The notes beneath the pieces were generated by a model. That model searched no databases, was not told the origin of the DNA, and saw nothing but the letters and a program-made list of their open reading frames with translations. DNA of 64,000 bases from Gymnopus androsaceus JB14 (lineage: Eukaryota; Basidiomycota; Agaricomycetes; Agaricales; Omphalotaceae), in assembly GCA_009733575.1 (NCBI GenBank), contig ML769419.1:186001-250000 (forward strand). Reading direction: 5' to 3'. How positions within the stretch are numbered: the first letter of the stretch is position 1; each line of letters starts with the position of its first letter. The position numbers were made by a program, and so were the translations under genes. Of this stretch, positions 1 through 9,729 are shown piece after piece.

Positions 1-2
1 AC

Positions 3-200
3 TACATTCCCCCGGAGGAACGGTTCAAATCCAATGCCTTCCATGAGGAAGCGACGGTTCAAGTCAAGTCTCAGCCTCAAAACCGAACTTCTTATACGTT
101 CCCCATCGCAAAGAACAGACTTGTTGCGATACCAAGACCCTTGGCCGACAAGATTGCTGCTCAGGAAGCGGCTAGGGGCAGTTGCGTAGAATTTGGCTGA
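3..200 (+). CDS. 3' end of an unknown gene (5' part outside window)
   Basis: One frame is open from base 3 to a TGA at 198-200 and gives 65 residues with a soluble, mixed composition, including IPPEERFKSNAFHEEAT and ending in CVEFG. There is no membrane segment and no motif I recognise. The start lies outside the window. It is followed by about 120 bp of spacer and then a copy of a local repeat (325-507). It could instead be an internal exon whose donor lies just before the stop, because exon-like sequence resumes at 601; no good GT donor is seen before the stop, so a true gene end is preferred. Confidence 0.45.
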   Translation, partial: YIPPEERFKSNAFHEEATVQVKSQPQNRTSYTFPIAKNRLVAIPRPLADKIAAQEAARGSCVEFG

Positions 201-324
201 TGTTGTGTATGGACTTCGAGTAATTGATTAGATATTTATACTCTTGCCCTACCACAGCCGTAGCGTTACCGACCGCGATGGTTTCCAAGAACAACAGAGC
301 GTAGTATGCTTTTAGTCGTAATAG

Positions 325-507
325 TAGTACGGCGTACGACACACCGCAGAAAAGAGCGACTATAATGACTAGCGATATGCAAAGGCAGTCTAAAGTAGAA
401 TGGAACTGGGAAGACTGAAAGCAGAAGACACTCTTGCTGTAACGAAAGTAAAGCGAGTAGAAAGATAACGGTTAGTGAATAGTATACGGCTAAGGTCATA
501 CAGTAAT
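325..507. repeat. Local direct repeat, copy A
   Basis: This segment shares long runs with 1518-1763 in the same orientation: CGCAGAAAAGAGCGA versus TGCAGAAAAGAGCGA, then AGCGATATGCAA, CTTGCTGTAA, AAAGCGAGTAGAAA, and the ending ATACGGCTAAGGTCATACAG. Copy B has about 60 extra bases. The two copies bracket the exon-like block at 601-1230. It may be a duplicated gene flank or a low-copy repeat; no terminal inverted repeats are evident. Confidence 0.6.
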
Positions 508-600
508 TATCATAGGCTAGGGTATCGCTGTGTTGATTTCGTGAGTTTTATCAGCTCACCGTGCTCTTTGCTTTCAAAACTAATCGATGACACCCGCTAG

Positions 601-1230
601 GAAAAAGCCAAGGAATACAACGCCACCAAAACACTCACAGCCATTCTCGCCTCAGCCAGGTCCATTGGAGAGGGAGTTTACTTATTGCCAAAAATCGGGG
701 ATTTCCCAGGAATATTCACGCCGTGAGTCCTCCTTCCTTCTAAAGCCGTATAGACGGGTCCCTAATGCTTTCGTCCAGTCCATGGGAAGTTAGTATGATT
801 TTCGGCTTGGCTTTTCTGTCTATGCTCTAACGCTTATTTGAACTAGTGTATTGTAGTCGCCAATAAGGAGAAATTATTCAATACTCCTACGGTGAGCGCC
901 AACTACTTTCTCTCTTCCTTGTTTCGTGAATTCTGATTATGTACTTGTTTGTTAGTTGTATGTTCCAGACGAAGACAAGCTTAATCAGTACAACTCTGCA
1001 GGTCTCAAAGCCTATATCAAAACGCAGGGACTTGACCCCAAAACTGCCATCTTATTTTCGGAGCATCATCTATGGTTGTACAACTACCAGATGCTTATTC
1101 CGCCCTACTACCTCGAAAAGTCTCCGACCTTGAATCCCCAAGGAGAGCATGGCGAGAATAGGCTAGGGATTCGTGCTCAGTGTGTTCCACAAGGTGTGGA
1201 GCGTTCCAGTACGTTGTATGAAAGCTAATA
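601..1230 (+). CDS. Candidate multi-exon gene of unknown function
   Basis: Three exon-like blocks are seen. The first (about 601-722) follows a CTAG acceptor, reads KEYNATKTLTAILASARSI and ends at a GTGAGT donor. The second is short (857-891), between a TTGTAG acceptor and a GTGAGC donor, and one frame reads ANKEKLFNTPT. The third begins near 954 after GTTAG, reads YVPDEDKLNQYNSAGLKAY and runs to a TAA near 1228. The phases of the short middle exon do not join cleanly, so either an exon is missing or the gene is decayed. I do not recognise the family. Start codon and first exon are not assigned. Confidence 0.35.
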
Positions 1231-1517
1231 TTTATTATCTTCGCCAAGGAACGCTTCCGAGAACGACGTGCCCGTGCGCCGACTGGAAGACATGGCCTAT
1301 CAAAAAAATGCCCACAAGCATCAAACTGTGCAGCACACCGGCTAGTGCTCACTGATCTGAATGGAGAATGTTGAATATTCCGAGTGGAACCTTACTAGTA
1401 AGGTCTTATCGAGCTCAACCTCGATGTTACGCTTGTATATATCTATCTAATGTATACAACTTGGAAAGTATTAATTATACGAAGGCGATAATAAATACAC
1501 CTGTACAGGATTTTTAA

Positions 1518-1763
1518 AAGTAATAGTATGAGACGCACTGCAGAAAAGAGCGATAGAATGGCAACAATAAGACGACAGTAAAGATAGAGAGCGATATGCA
1601 ATGACAGTCTAAAAGAAATATGATGGAATGTCTAAAAACAGAAGACGGTCTTGCTGTAATGAAGGTAAAGCGAGTAGAAAAGATAACGCTAGAGGTACTA
1701 AAAGAAGGGATAGAGAAGAGTGAAAAAGAGTGAATAGTATACGGCTAAGGTCATACAGTGTTT
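1518..1763. repeat. Local direct repeat, copy B
   Basis: This is the partner of 325-507 in the same orientation. It contains AGCGATATGCAATGACAG and AAGCGAGTAGAAAAGATAAC and ends with the same ATACGGCTAAGGTCATACAG. Relative to copy A it has roughly 60 additional bases, mostly in two blocks. It lies between the unknown gene and the 3' end of the membrane-protein gene. Confidence 0.6.
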
Positions 1764-1864
1764 GATAGTGGCAAGTAATACAAATGTTCGAGAGTCGAAT
1801 CGTCCATGACAATAACTGAGTACCGTCCATGCCAAAATACCGCCCTGCTGATAGTACTTTGACA

Positions 1865-4035
1865 TTAACCCTCGATAGATTCAGAAGTAGGATCAGGGTT
1901 GGTAACAACCAAAGGTCCGCTAGTATTGCCTTCAACACTCGCCAATGTCACTGCACCCCCAATCCCATCCCCATCCATCCCCAGATTCATCTTCCTCGAA
2001 CTAGTTGCCGGACCTAGAGCGATTAAAGACCTTCTACGACTCTGACCGCTACCTAGGTTGTCAACAGGCGTTGGCAAACCGTATACATTGCGCGCGTGAT
2101 AAGCCGTGTATACCTCGTACACCGACAGTGAGTCCGGAGACAGAGATCTTAGAGAAAGAGGTGCAGAGCTAGACCCAGACGCAGTTCTTTCTACGTGGGC
2201 TGCTGCAGCGAATGCAGAATAAGCACCAGGAGAAGAAGCCCTCCTTACTCGTTGACCAAACGACACCTCGGGTGTCGAATCCGCCGCCGGTACTCTTTTG
2301 TACCCAGAATCATATCCATATCCACCGTAAGAAGAAAAGGCACTCGGAGAACGAGAACGAGAGCGACGTGTATCCAGTTCTATATCTCCAGCATCTGGAA
2401 GACCATTGTACGCGGAGCTGGAGCCATAGTACGCACTAATAGCTCCAGGAGAAGTATGTGTATGTGCTGTAGGTCTGCTATTCTTGCGAGGAATGCTACC
2501 ATGAGCTGACGACGAACCAAGCGCACTGGCAGCACCGAAAGACGCAGTACATCTGATATCCGCTCCGGCAACAGGTACAGGAGTGGGAGCATAAATAGGC
2601 CTAGTATGCGCTTTGTATACTGAGGACGCACTTGGCGAGGGTGCTCTCCTGGAACTTGCATATCCAGGATATGATTGGAGCGGCGGATACGCATGGGAGG
2701 AAGAGCTTTCATAGCCGTACCAGGATAGTGGTCTTACATACCCATTCGCATGGGTAGGAGATGAAATTGGCGTTGGAGGAGCTCGAGTTGTTGTAGAAGA
2801 GAAGGATGTGGACACGGAATGGAAGAGAGGTCGAGCTGAGGTACAGTGGATGTTGACGAGGTAGTCTTGGTCCTTGCTCGAAAGTGGAGCATAACTAGGG
2901 GAAGAGGAACGATATTGAGGGAACGGAAAGATTATAGCACCGGTAACGCTGGTGCCAGCAATTTCACCCCCCATGTTATGGTCCAAGTCGCGGTGGGCGA
3001 GTCCTTCTCGTTCAACGGTGAAGTCCCCTCCTTGACTATCGTGATGATCTACCATAAGATGTTTCAATTCGGATAGAATCCAATCTCCGCGTCCTCCCGG
3101 TATTACCTCTAGCTGTGGAGGAGGTGCATCGTATCCCATCCAAGTAGCTAGCGTCTCTGTATCTGTATCTATGTCCATGGCGAGATCAATAGAAACCTTG
3201 GGCAGAGTTCCTCCTTCAACTACATCAAACTCGTCTTGCTTGGACTTGTCATCATCATCAAACAAATTCTTCTTCTCAAACCCCAAACTTCGACTTCGAG
3301 CTCTTTTTGCACGGGGAGAAATGGGAGGTCGAGCTCCGGATCGACCCCGATTTCCTCCCCCTCCAATGACCTCTGCAATACGGTCAGGATCAAAGTTGCC
3401 GTCGAAAGTTCCTGTTTCGCCACTGTCCGGGTCCTTGTACTTTTGATTGCGTTTCCGCCTACGCGAGCGGAGGAAGAAGAACAAACCGCAACCGAGAATG
3501 ATTAACAGTCCGGCTAAAGCACCGAGAACGGCACCAACGACAGTACCAGTGTGTGAAGGGGAAGTAGACGCCGAGGAGTTAGTGAGCGAGGTGACGACGG
3601 AGCCAGCTGGGAGCACATTCTCCACTTCGACGACGGTAGTGATAATGTGCCCACTGGACGTCGAGCTGTACAAAAAACAAAAAGGTTTGCATTGAAAAAA
3701 GAGAGTGGTGAACGCAATGTGGCTCACAGAATCGTCGTCTGTACGCTTGTTGTCATGGGCGCAGTCAAGATACTCTGAGCAGTCGTCTGGTCCTTCGTCG
3801 TCCATCCTGACGAAACACCATCCCGTTGCCGGACGGCGCTTTGGTTGGTGGTCGAGTCCCAGGTGCTAGTGCTACTTTTCCCGACTTCAGAGGAAGAAGT
3901 TTTGGCTGTTGCGGCGGAAATAGTTGAGCTAGCGGATATGGAGGTCATTGAGCTCACTGAGCCCGATTTTATGGAGGATTTTAGGATGGAAGAAGAGGCT
4001 AGACCATCGTTGTCGACAACATGAGAAGCGGGCAT
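1865..4035 (-). CDS. Single-pass membrane protein with Ser/Thr-rich ectodomain
   Basis: The model is join(4035-3728, 3665-1865) on the minus strand, 702 residues. The donor GTGAGC and acceptor TACAG bound a 62-nt intron and keep the frame. The first ~100 residues are Ser/Thr-rich, consistent with an O-glycosylated ectodomain. A TITTVVE/VLPAGSVVTS-type stretch leads to a 25-residue hydrophobic helix (VVGAVLGALAGLLIILGCGL) followed at once by RSRRRKR. A long cytosolic tail is rich in Ser, Pro and Tyr. The layout resembles fungal surface sensors or anchors of the Mid2/Skg6 kind, but no catalytic domain is visible. An upstream exon is likely: a GTAAGT donor at about 4094 and a CAG acceptor before 4045 extend the frame upstream, and a signal peptide has not been located. 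The gene is divergent from and related to the one at 5293-6584. Confidence 0.75.
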
Positions 4036-5292
4036 CCGTCGTGTCTGGGATTATTTCAGTAAAGAATAATAGAATTCGAAGGAAATACGACTTACCGTCA
4101 CAGGAATGCGCTGAACTTCCCGCCAGTTTCCCGCCTTACAATTTACAGCCTTCCGGCTTCGACTCACTATTTCCTCTTTTACCCAGCCTGAGGAAGAGAG
4201 GTTGAGGAAACGAGCGAGAAAAATATGATGGAAATACCTTGGGACCCCAAATTACGATTGTAAATGGGCAAACCGGAAAATGATGGTGCCCCGTAGGGGA
4301 GGAGAAAGGAAACCGCCTTGCGCAGTTCACGTCCGCTCGCGGCCTAGAATGTATAAAAATATTAATAACTCTGCCATTTTAGTACGGCGGATTTAGACCA
4401 TCTGGTTTCCATAATTTAAGAGAGGCTATTGAGTACTGCGGTTTAGTTGAGCCGTGTGTTACTCTGGCGCAAAGACTTATAAATTGAATGTGTATTTCTG
4501 AAAGAAAACCAGATTCCTGAGAAAGCATTAGAGCTGCAATTATGAATACATTGATCAAGTCAAATCACCTCGAGATTCGGAAGGAGTCAAGAGCACCGAG
4601 TCAAGAGCACTGAAGCACTGAAGCTATGGCGGATTTCTTTTTCATTTCCACAAATAATTTGAACGAATATGGTGAGCTTGAGTGGATTCTGAGGAACTTC
4701 TGGGCCTTATATTATGTTACAATATAATTGTAAAGCTTGTGGTGAAACGTAGAATTTTTCATTGACGGGAGGTCAAGCCAACGTCGCGGTCAAGGAAGAA
4801 AGAGCGGGCCGGGTACCGGTAAACAACTCCCTCCTTCAAGCTACAAGCTTCAAGCTTTCAAGCTCAACTTCAATCAAGCGTTCTATAGTAAATGTATCGC
4901 AGAAACTCAAAGCCCGAAAACATGACGCCATTTAAATTCAATTGCAAAATCTGCACTAAACTACGCTTCCGAATAAACGGAGTGACTGCCTCTTATTTTT
5001 TGTGGATACTCGACTCGAAGTCCCGAGTCTCTTGCTTACTCCAGCTTCTCGATTGAACCGCATCAATTCTTCACAAGTTCTGAAAGTAAAGCTCTCTCGA
5101 CATTGCACTGAATTTCACTTACTTATATTTCGCGTTCGTCAGTTCAGCACACTTGGAGCACATTTCCCAAGTACGTCTGCTTTTTTACATTCCTTCACCG
5201 AGACAAAACCGAATCATTGTACAATATTATAGAATAATGTCAACAGTCTAAATATAGCAAGCTTGCTTGCGAGAGTCTGCCTACGGGAGACA
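4036..5292. promoter_or_regulatory. Shared intergenic region between two divergent membrane-protein genes
   Basis: This 1.26-kb gap separates the starts of the two divergent paralogs and must hold both promoters and probably their first exons. It contains a repeated tract around 4838-4870 (CAAGCTACAAGCTTCAAGC type). No convincing TATA box or conserved operator could be assigned by eye. Confidence 0.4.
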
Positions 5293-6584
5293 ATGTCAAC
5301 AGCTGCTTTCGCTGCCACCTCATCAACCTCTTCCGAGGATGCAACCGGTGGCCTTACTACTTTCCCCGCTACCCAGACCTCCGAGTCGACTGGTAAGATT
5401 TCAACCGCGGAAGGGATCACGACAACACCTAGCGACTCAGAAAGCACCTCAACGGCGACAGGTTCTGGGACCGGAGAAAGTTCTACAACTATAGCGATGA
5501 CTTCCGAGCAGAGCAGTTCTTCAATTTCTGGCAGCAGCTCAGAGAGCTCAAACACTGGATCTGGCGCCACTTCCACAGCAATTACTACACTCACTGCACC
5601 ACTCACGACTAGTATCCAGGCGACAACTGTGTAAGTTTTGTAAATTTTTTTGTTGTTGATTTCGATTAAGCATGATTATGGCTTCATATAGGTCAACTTC
5701 CAACGGACAAGCTGTCACTACCGTCATTGAAACACAATCTCTAGTCTCCGCTGGCGCCATCGTCACCTCTACATTCGTATATTCGACTACTGCGGCCGAA
5801 TCATCATCCTCCTCCGCCTCATTGTCAAGGAAATCATCCATGCTGGTGCCATCATAAGCGGTATCGTCAGCGGGGTCACTGGTCTGGCAGTTATTCTCGC
5901 TATTGTTTACGCGATATGGAAACGGTGGAGGAGAAAATATGATTTGGACAAGGCTTTTGAGGCCTTTGATGTTGACGATATAGACTTTGGCTTTACATCT
6001 GATTCGGGTAGGAACGTTGGTGGGCAGCAAGAAAAAGGGTACAGGGAGCTCGAGGGCGGCGCTGACAGTGACGAAGAGTCTGGGTATGTTTCAAAAAAGC
6101 GAGGCTTTAGGGATTCGAGTGAACCGGAAACAAAAAGGCTTATTAGTGGAAGTGCCCTAGAGGATGACGTCGACGGGGTGAGTAGTGGTTTTCTCTGTCA
6201 TTCATTCCCTGCGCTAATACTGAAAAATAAATCTTTATCCCATCGTAGCAGCCTTCCTACTTGAAAAAGCCACATATAACGAGTACTCCGAATGGCGCTT
6301 CCTCACTACATGATCGCTCGAATACCCAAACAGCGCTATTGCCATCGAGTAAATCTCAGTCAATCGGTGGTTCTTCCGACAAAAGGAAGATGAACGATAT
6401 ACTGGTGCTACTTGATGATCCGGAGAAAAAAAAAGTACAGCAAGTGTCGGATGGAGCTGTGGGCGTGTCCATGTCGGACGGGCCTGTTCCTTCTCAAGAA
6501 TCTGCTCCTACAGAATCCGAATTCGAAGTCGGAGTTGAGGATGGGATTATTGGGAAGGGTAGGCTGATTGTTGTGAACTTGTAG
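5293..6584 (+). pseudogene. Paralog of the 1865-4035 membrane protein, with an apparent frameshift
   Basis: Exons read 5293-5630, 5692-6177 and 6249-6584, with donors GTAAGT and GTGAGT and acceptors ATAG and GTAG. The ectodomain is Ser/Thr-rich. The second exon begins STSNGQAVTTVIETQSL, matching STSSGHIITTVVEVENVL of the divergent paralog, with the intron in the same place. The helix reads GIVSGVTGLAVILAIVYAI, followed by WKRWRRK and an acidic tail. The ectodomain frame stops at about 5857, but the helix lies in another frame, so a one-base shift sits near 5835-5850. No intron fits there. It is either a decayed copy or an assembly error. The ATG at 5293 is inferred; upstream residues can be read as in the paralog. 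Confidence 0.6.
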
Positions 6585-8844
6585 GTAGAGCACTGGATGG
6601 AATTAATGCTTTATATGGACATCTCTATCTACATGTACTTTTACTTTTCGTATTGTATGCAAGTAACAGCCCGTTTACAGTCATTATGCTTTTACTTACC
6701 TTAGTTCCAGCTCAGCAACCTTGCCCAACTGTGCTTTTATGCCGCTTAACATACACAGGAACGGTGACTTCTCCACCGCCTAGCCAGAAGCCGACGCTGT
6801 CTTAAGCTTGTCGAAAACGACCCAGGCTTATGGCCAAGGTGTCGAGATTCATCGCTGTCGGCCACGTCGTACACGCCTTAAAATTTATATTGCCAATCTT
6901 CGCTTTCTTCGCTTTCCTATCACCATCCCCAATCTTCCAGACGATCTACGTTTCTGCTCGCTGGAGATATCTGGCCATTGGATGAACTTTGGACAAATTT
7001 CGACTCGTATTTCGAAAGCAGGGCACGGAAATTGAAGTCACGGATACCGCTTGTTGATCTATTACTCGAATGGTCAAAGCATGCCCTCTTTCCATTTCAT
7101 TATCCATGTACGACTTGATTTCGGAGCTGTCCTATCCTCACAAAACTCGCTCGACATTCGTCGAGATGGCGAGAACTTTGTCTCGAACTATCCAACTTTC
7201 GGAATTGACTTGTACCTGTTGTACTTGGCTTCCTGTATTGGAGTAGTTGAGGACAGGCACTGACACTGACGGTGGCGTAGGATCAGATGAAATGCTCGTC
7301 TATAAAATGATACTTCCTCGTGCTCCACTGGCAAAGGTTCATGTCCGAGGTTCGGCCGCTAGGACACCATAATACTCGGGGATCTTTTCATGATATGACA
7401 TAGCTGAAAACCTTCTACATATCGGCAATTAGCTTGCTGTGTTAGCGATTGTCGAGGAGCTCGGGGTCTTCCTTGTATTGGAATCGCTCTCCGTTGACAG
7501 TTTTCTTACCACAGGACCGCTACTATATTTTTCACCTTTGTGATATTCTCCCTCATGACGCCAGAATTGAAGGATCTTACGCTACAGTATTCCAGCACTA
7601 CTGAGTATCATCCTTTTCCCGAAAAAACCTGCTTTCTCTCTCGCTCTGCCTGCCTGCACCCTTCCACTTAGAAGCCTGTCTTTGGCAGGAGCATCTTTAT
7701 GAGATGTGATGAGATTCGTCTTGGTCTGATGTAAATGGTGAGCCCATATACACCGACGAGATTAGCGCTGCGCTATTTAATTCATTAGCGACAACAACGA
7801 TCATCGTTTAAACCAACGAAAGTAATTGATGTTATCGATAGTTGTACATACGAACACGGAATAGATGAAAAGAAGCCTAAGATCACTGAGATGGAAGATG
7901 GAGTCACGTTGAACGTTGAATTGAAAATATTGGGTCCGATTTTCCAGGTAGACTGGAATTAACTAACTTTTGGCACGGATTTAATTCAATTGTTTCCGGG
8001 TGCGAATTGCGCTTAGAAAAAGGAAGGGTCCGAGAGGGATACATAGAGTCGCCATCTGGGTGTACCTGTTATGACGGAGCAGCACAATCAGGGGAAAAGG
8101 AATGAAGCACTTTGACCAGACCTTATAATTGGGAACGGGACTGTCTTGGAGACAGGGAACACTGCATCCGAGCCCCCCTTCGATGTTGAACGGCGAACAG
8201 TTAACAGCAGTGGACTTAGGAGAAGATTGGAGACTAGTCAAGAGTTGAGGACATCTATATCGGAAAATTGAATCACTCATCACCAACTCATCCCAAGCTG
8301 CGGTCAGCCTCAATATCAGCCACTTTGACTCAACTTTGTTCATCACAATAGGACCCAATGCTTGGCGAGTACTATCTCGTATATTTACCGTATAACCGGA
8401 CGGACAGCCCCAGCTTTTTGAGCAGGATATAGCGGACTACATCCTGATTCCATATCTTGCGGCGCCAGACTGACGACTAACACAGGTCCATGCAGATCTT
8501 TTAAACGCTTGATTCGTTTCATTGTTCTAGACTGTAACGTGGCTAGAGTGCTCCCGTATACTGATATCTAAATAAAGGCGCATCTTCCGTGAGCGGCGCA
8601 AATCCCAGTATCTGTCTTGGATGTTCGGCTGCTAAAGTGTATATATATGGCACCCACGCTAAGTAAGATCTTTCTCTATACTTCCACCGCTCCTGCTTTC
8701 TGAAACGCATCGACGTTCGCACTGCACACGTTCAAATCCGCGGTTTATGTAGGTAACTTCCACAGAATATAAGGCAGGCATGATAAATTAAAGCTCGTTG
8801 ATGCGTAGTCACCTCCCACCTACCCGTATTTCCTGCCGAACAGA
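6585..8844. other. Gene-poor interval
   Basis: Only short ORFs occur. The longest is 125 codons on the minus strand (7981-8358), with no recognised domain and no clear splice partners. The block 6800-7260 contains several short overlapping frames and could be a decayed exon, but nothing can be named. No inverted-repeat element was recognised. Confidence 0.4.
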
Positions 8845-9010
8845 TATAAAGGTATGCAGACAGTAAATATTGCAAGAGGCACAAACGACTTTTTTTAGAG
8901 ACCATTTTCTTATCTCTATTTGGTCTATAAAGGTATGCAGACATCGTCAATGGATGCTGCAAGAGATGCAAACGGCTTCTTTTTAGAGACCACTTTCTTC
9001 TGATCTCTAT
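8845..9010 (+). promoter_or_regulatory. Duplicated core promoter / 5' leader of the C2H2 gene
   Basis: A ~75-85 bp unit occurs twice in tandem (8845-8918 and 8926-9010). Each copy begins TATAAAGGTATGCAGACA, contains GCAAGAGRYRCAAACG and ends near TTTTTAGAGACCA. Each carries a TATAAAGG box. The second box is about 95 bp upstream of the ATG at 9021, a normal distance for a fungal promoter. Confidence 0.55.
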
Positions 9011-9020
9011 CAACTTCACA

Positions 9021-9729
9021 ATGAGCTCGAAGGCTGCTCCTCCGATGTCTCTTCCAAGCATCAATGAAATGTTTCCAGGTGCGTAGAACCTTTAAAAATC
9101 TCGGCCGCTTGGCTTATGAGATGACCTTGCTTAGTACACCTCCTCAATTTACCTCCTGAACGTCGACTGGAGCTGCTGGTTAGTTATACAAATCAGCGTA
9201 TGCTATACCGTTAAACCTTCTATCCTTCAACAGGCTATGTCAAAGGCAGAAGAATACCGAATTGACCAACGTCCTAGTCCTCAAAGCCGCGAGTACCATC
9301 AAGGTTTCATGGTGGTAGGCCAGCATGATGAGCGTCCTGCGTCGAGCCGTTCGGGGTCTTCAAATGATACTCGATCAAGTGGGCCCCAAGACCAGACAAA
9401 GAAACACGTCTGCCAAAAGTGCTCCCGACGCTTCAATCGTCCAAGTAGCCTTCGAATCCACTTGAACACGCACACTGGAGCTACTCGTACGTTGCACTTC
9501 CTTTCCGCGGCACTGTCCGAGAGTCGCAAAGAAAGATTGAGCTCACCGAGTCGTGTACCGTATAGCATTCCGATGTCCATACCCAAATTGCGGAAGAAGA
9601 TTCAACGTGAGCTCGAACATGCGTCGTCATTTTCGAAAGCATGATGAGTTTCCTCCGCCTGGTGCCATATTCTCAAATGCGTCCAACTCGACCAGACATA
9701 CTGGTTGGTATGGCCATGCCCGTTTGTGA
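9021..9729 (+). CDS. Small two-finger C2H2 zinc-finger protein
   Basis: Exons 9021-9078, 9135-9178, 9234-9486 and 9566-9729 join in frame to 172 residues. The N-terminus is MSSKAAPPMSLPSINEMFP, then an LLNLPPERRLELL segment and a Ser-rich linker. Finger 1 (HVCQKCSRRFNRPSSLRIH) is C-X2-C-X12-H-X3-H. Finger 2 (FRCPYPNCGRRFNVSSNM) has C-X4-C and ends RRHFRKH; its codon for Pro is split by the last intron. The TGEKP-type linker is HTGATP. Donors are GTGCGT, GTTAGT and GTACGT. The layout is that of a fungal sequence-specific regulator; the target is unknown. A duplicated promoter lies directly upstream. Confidence 0.85.

Noticed and set aside
266..499. 77-codon minus-strand ORF
   Set aside because: It lies wholly in repeat copy A and overlaps no splice or promoter signal; the matching frame in copy B is not conserved as protein.
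2195..3695. Several plus-strand ORFs over the membrane-protein gene
   Set aside because: They are antisense shadows of a well-supported spliced minus-strand gene.
5214..6030. Minus-strand ORFs of 130-160 codons
   Set aside because: They are mirror frames of the Ser/Thr-rich ectodomain of the plus-strand paralog; composition bias explains their length.
7981..8358. 125-codon minus-strand ORF
   Set aside because: No domain, no splice partners and no promoter signal; length alone is not sufficient.
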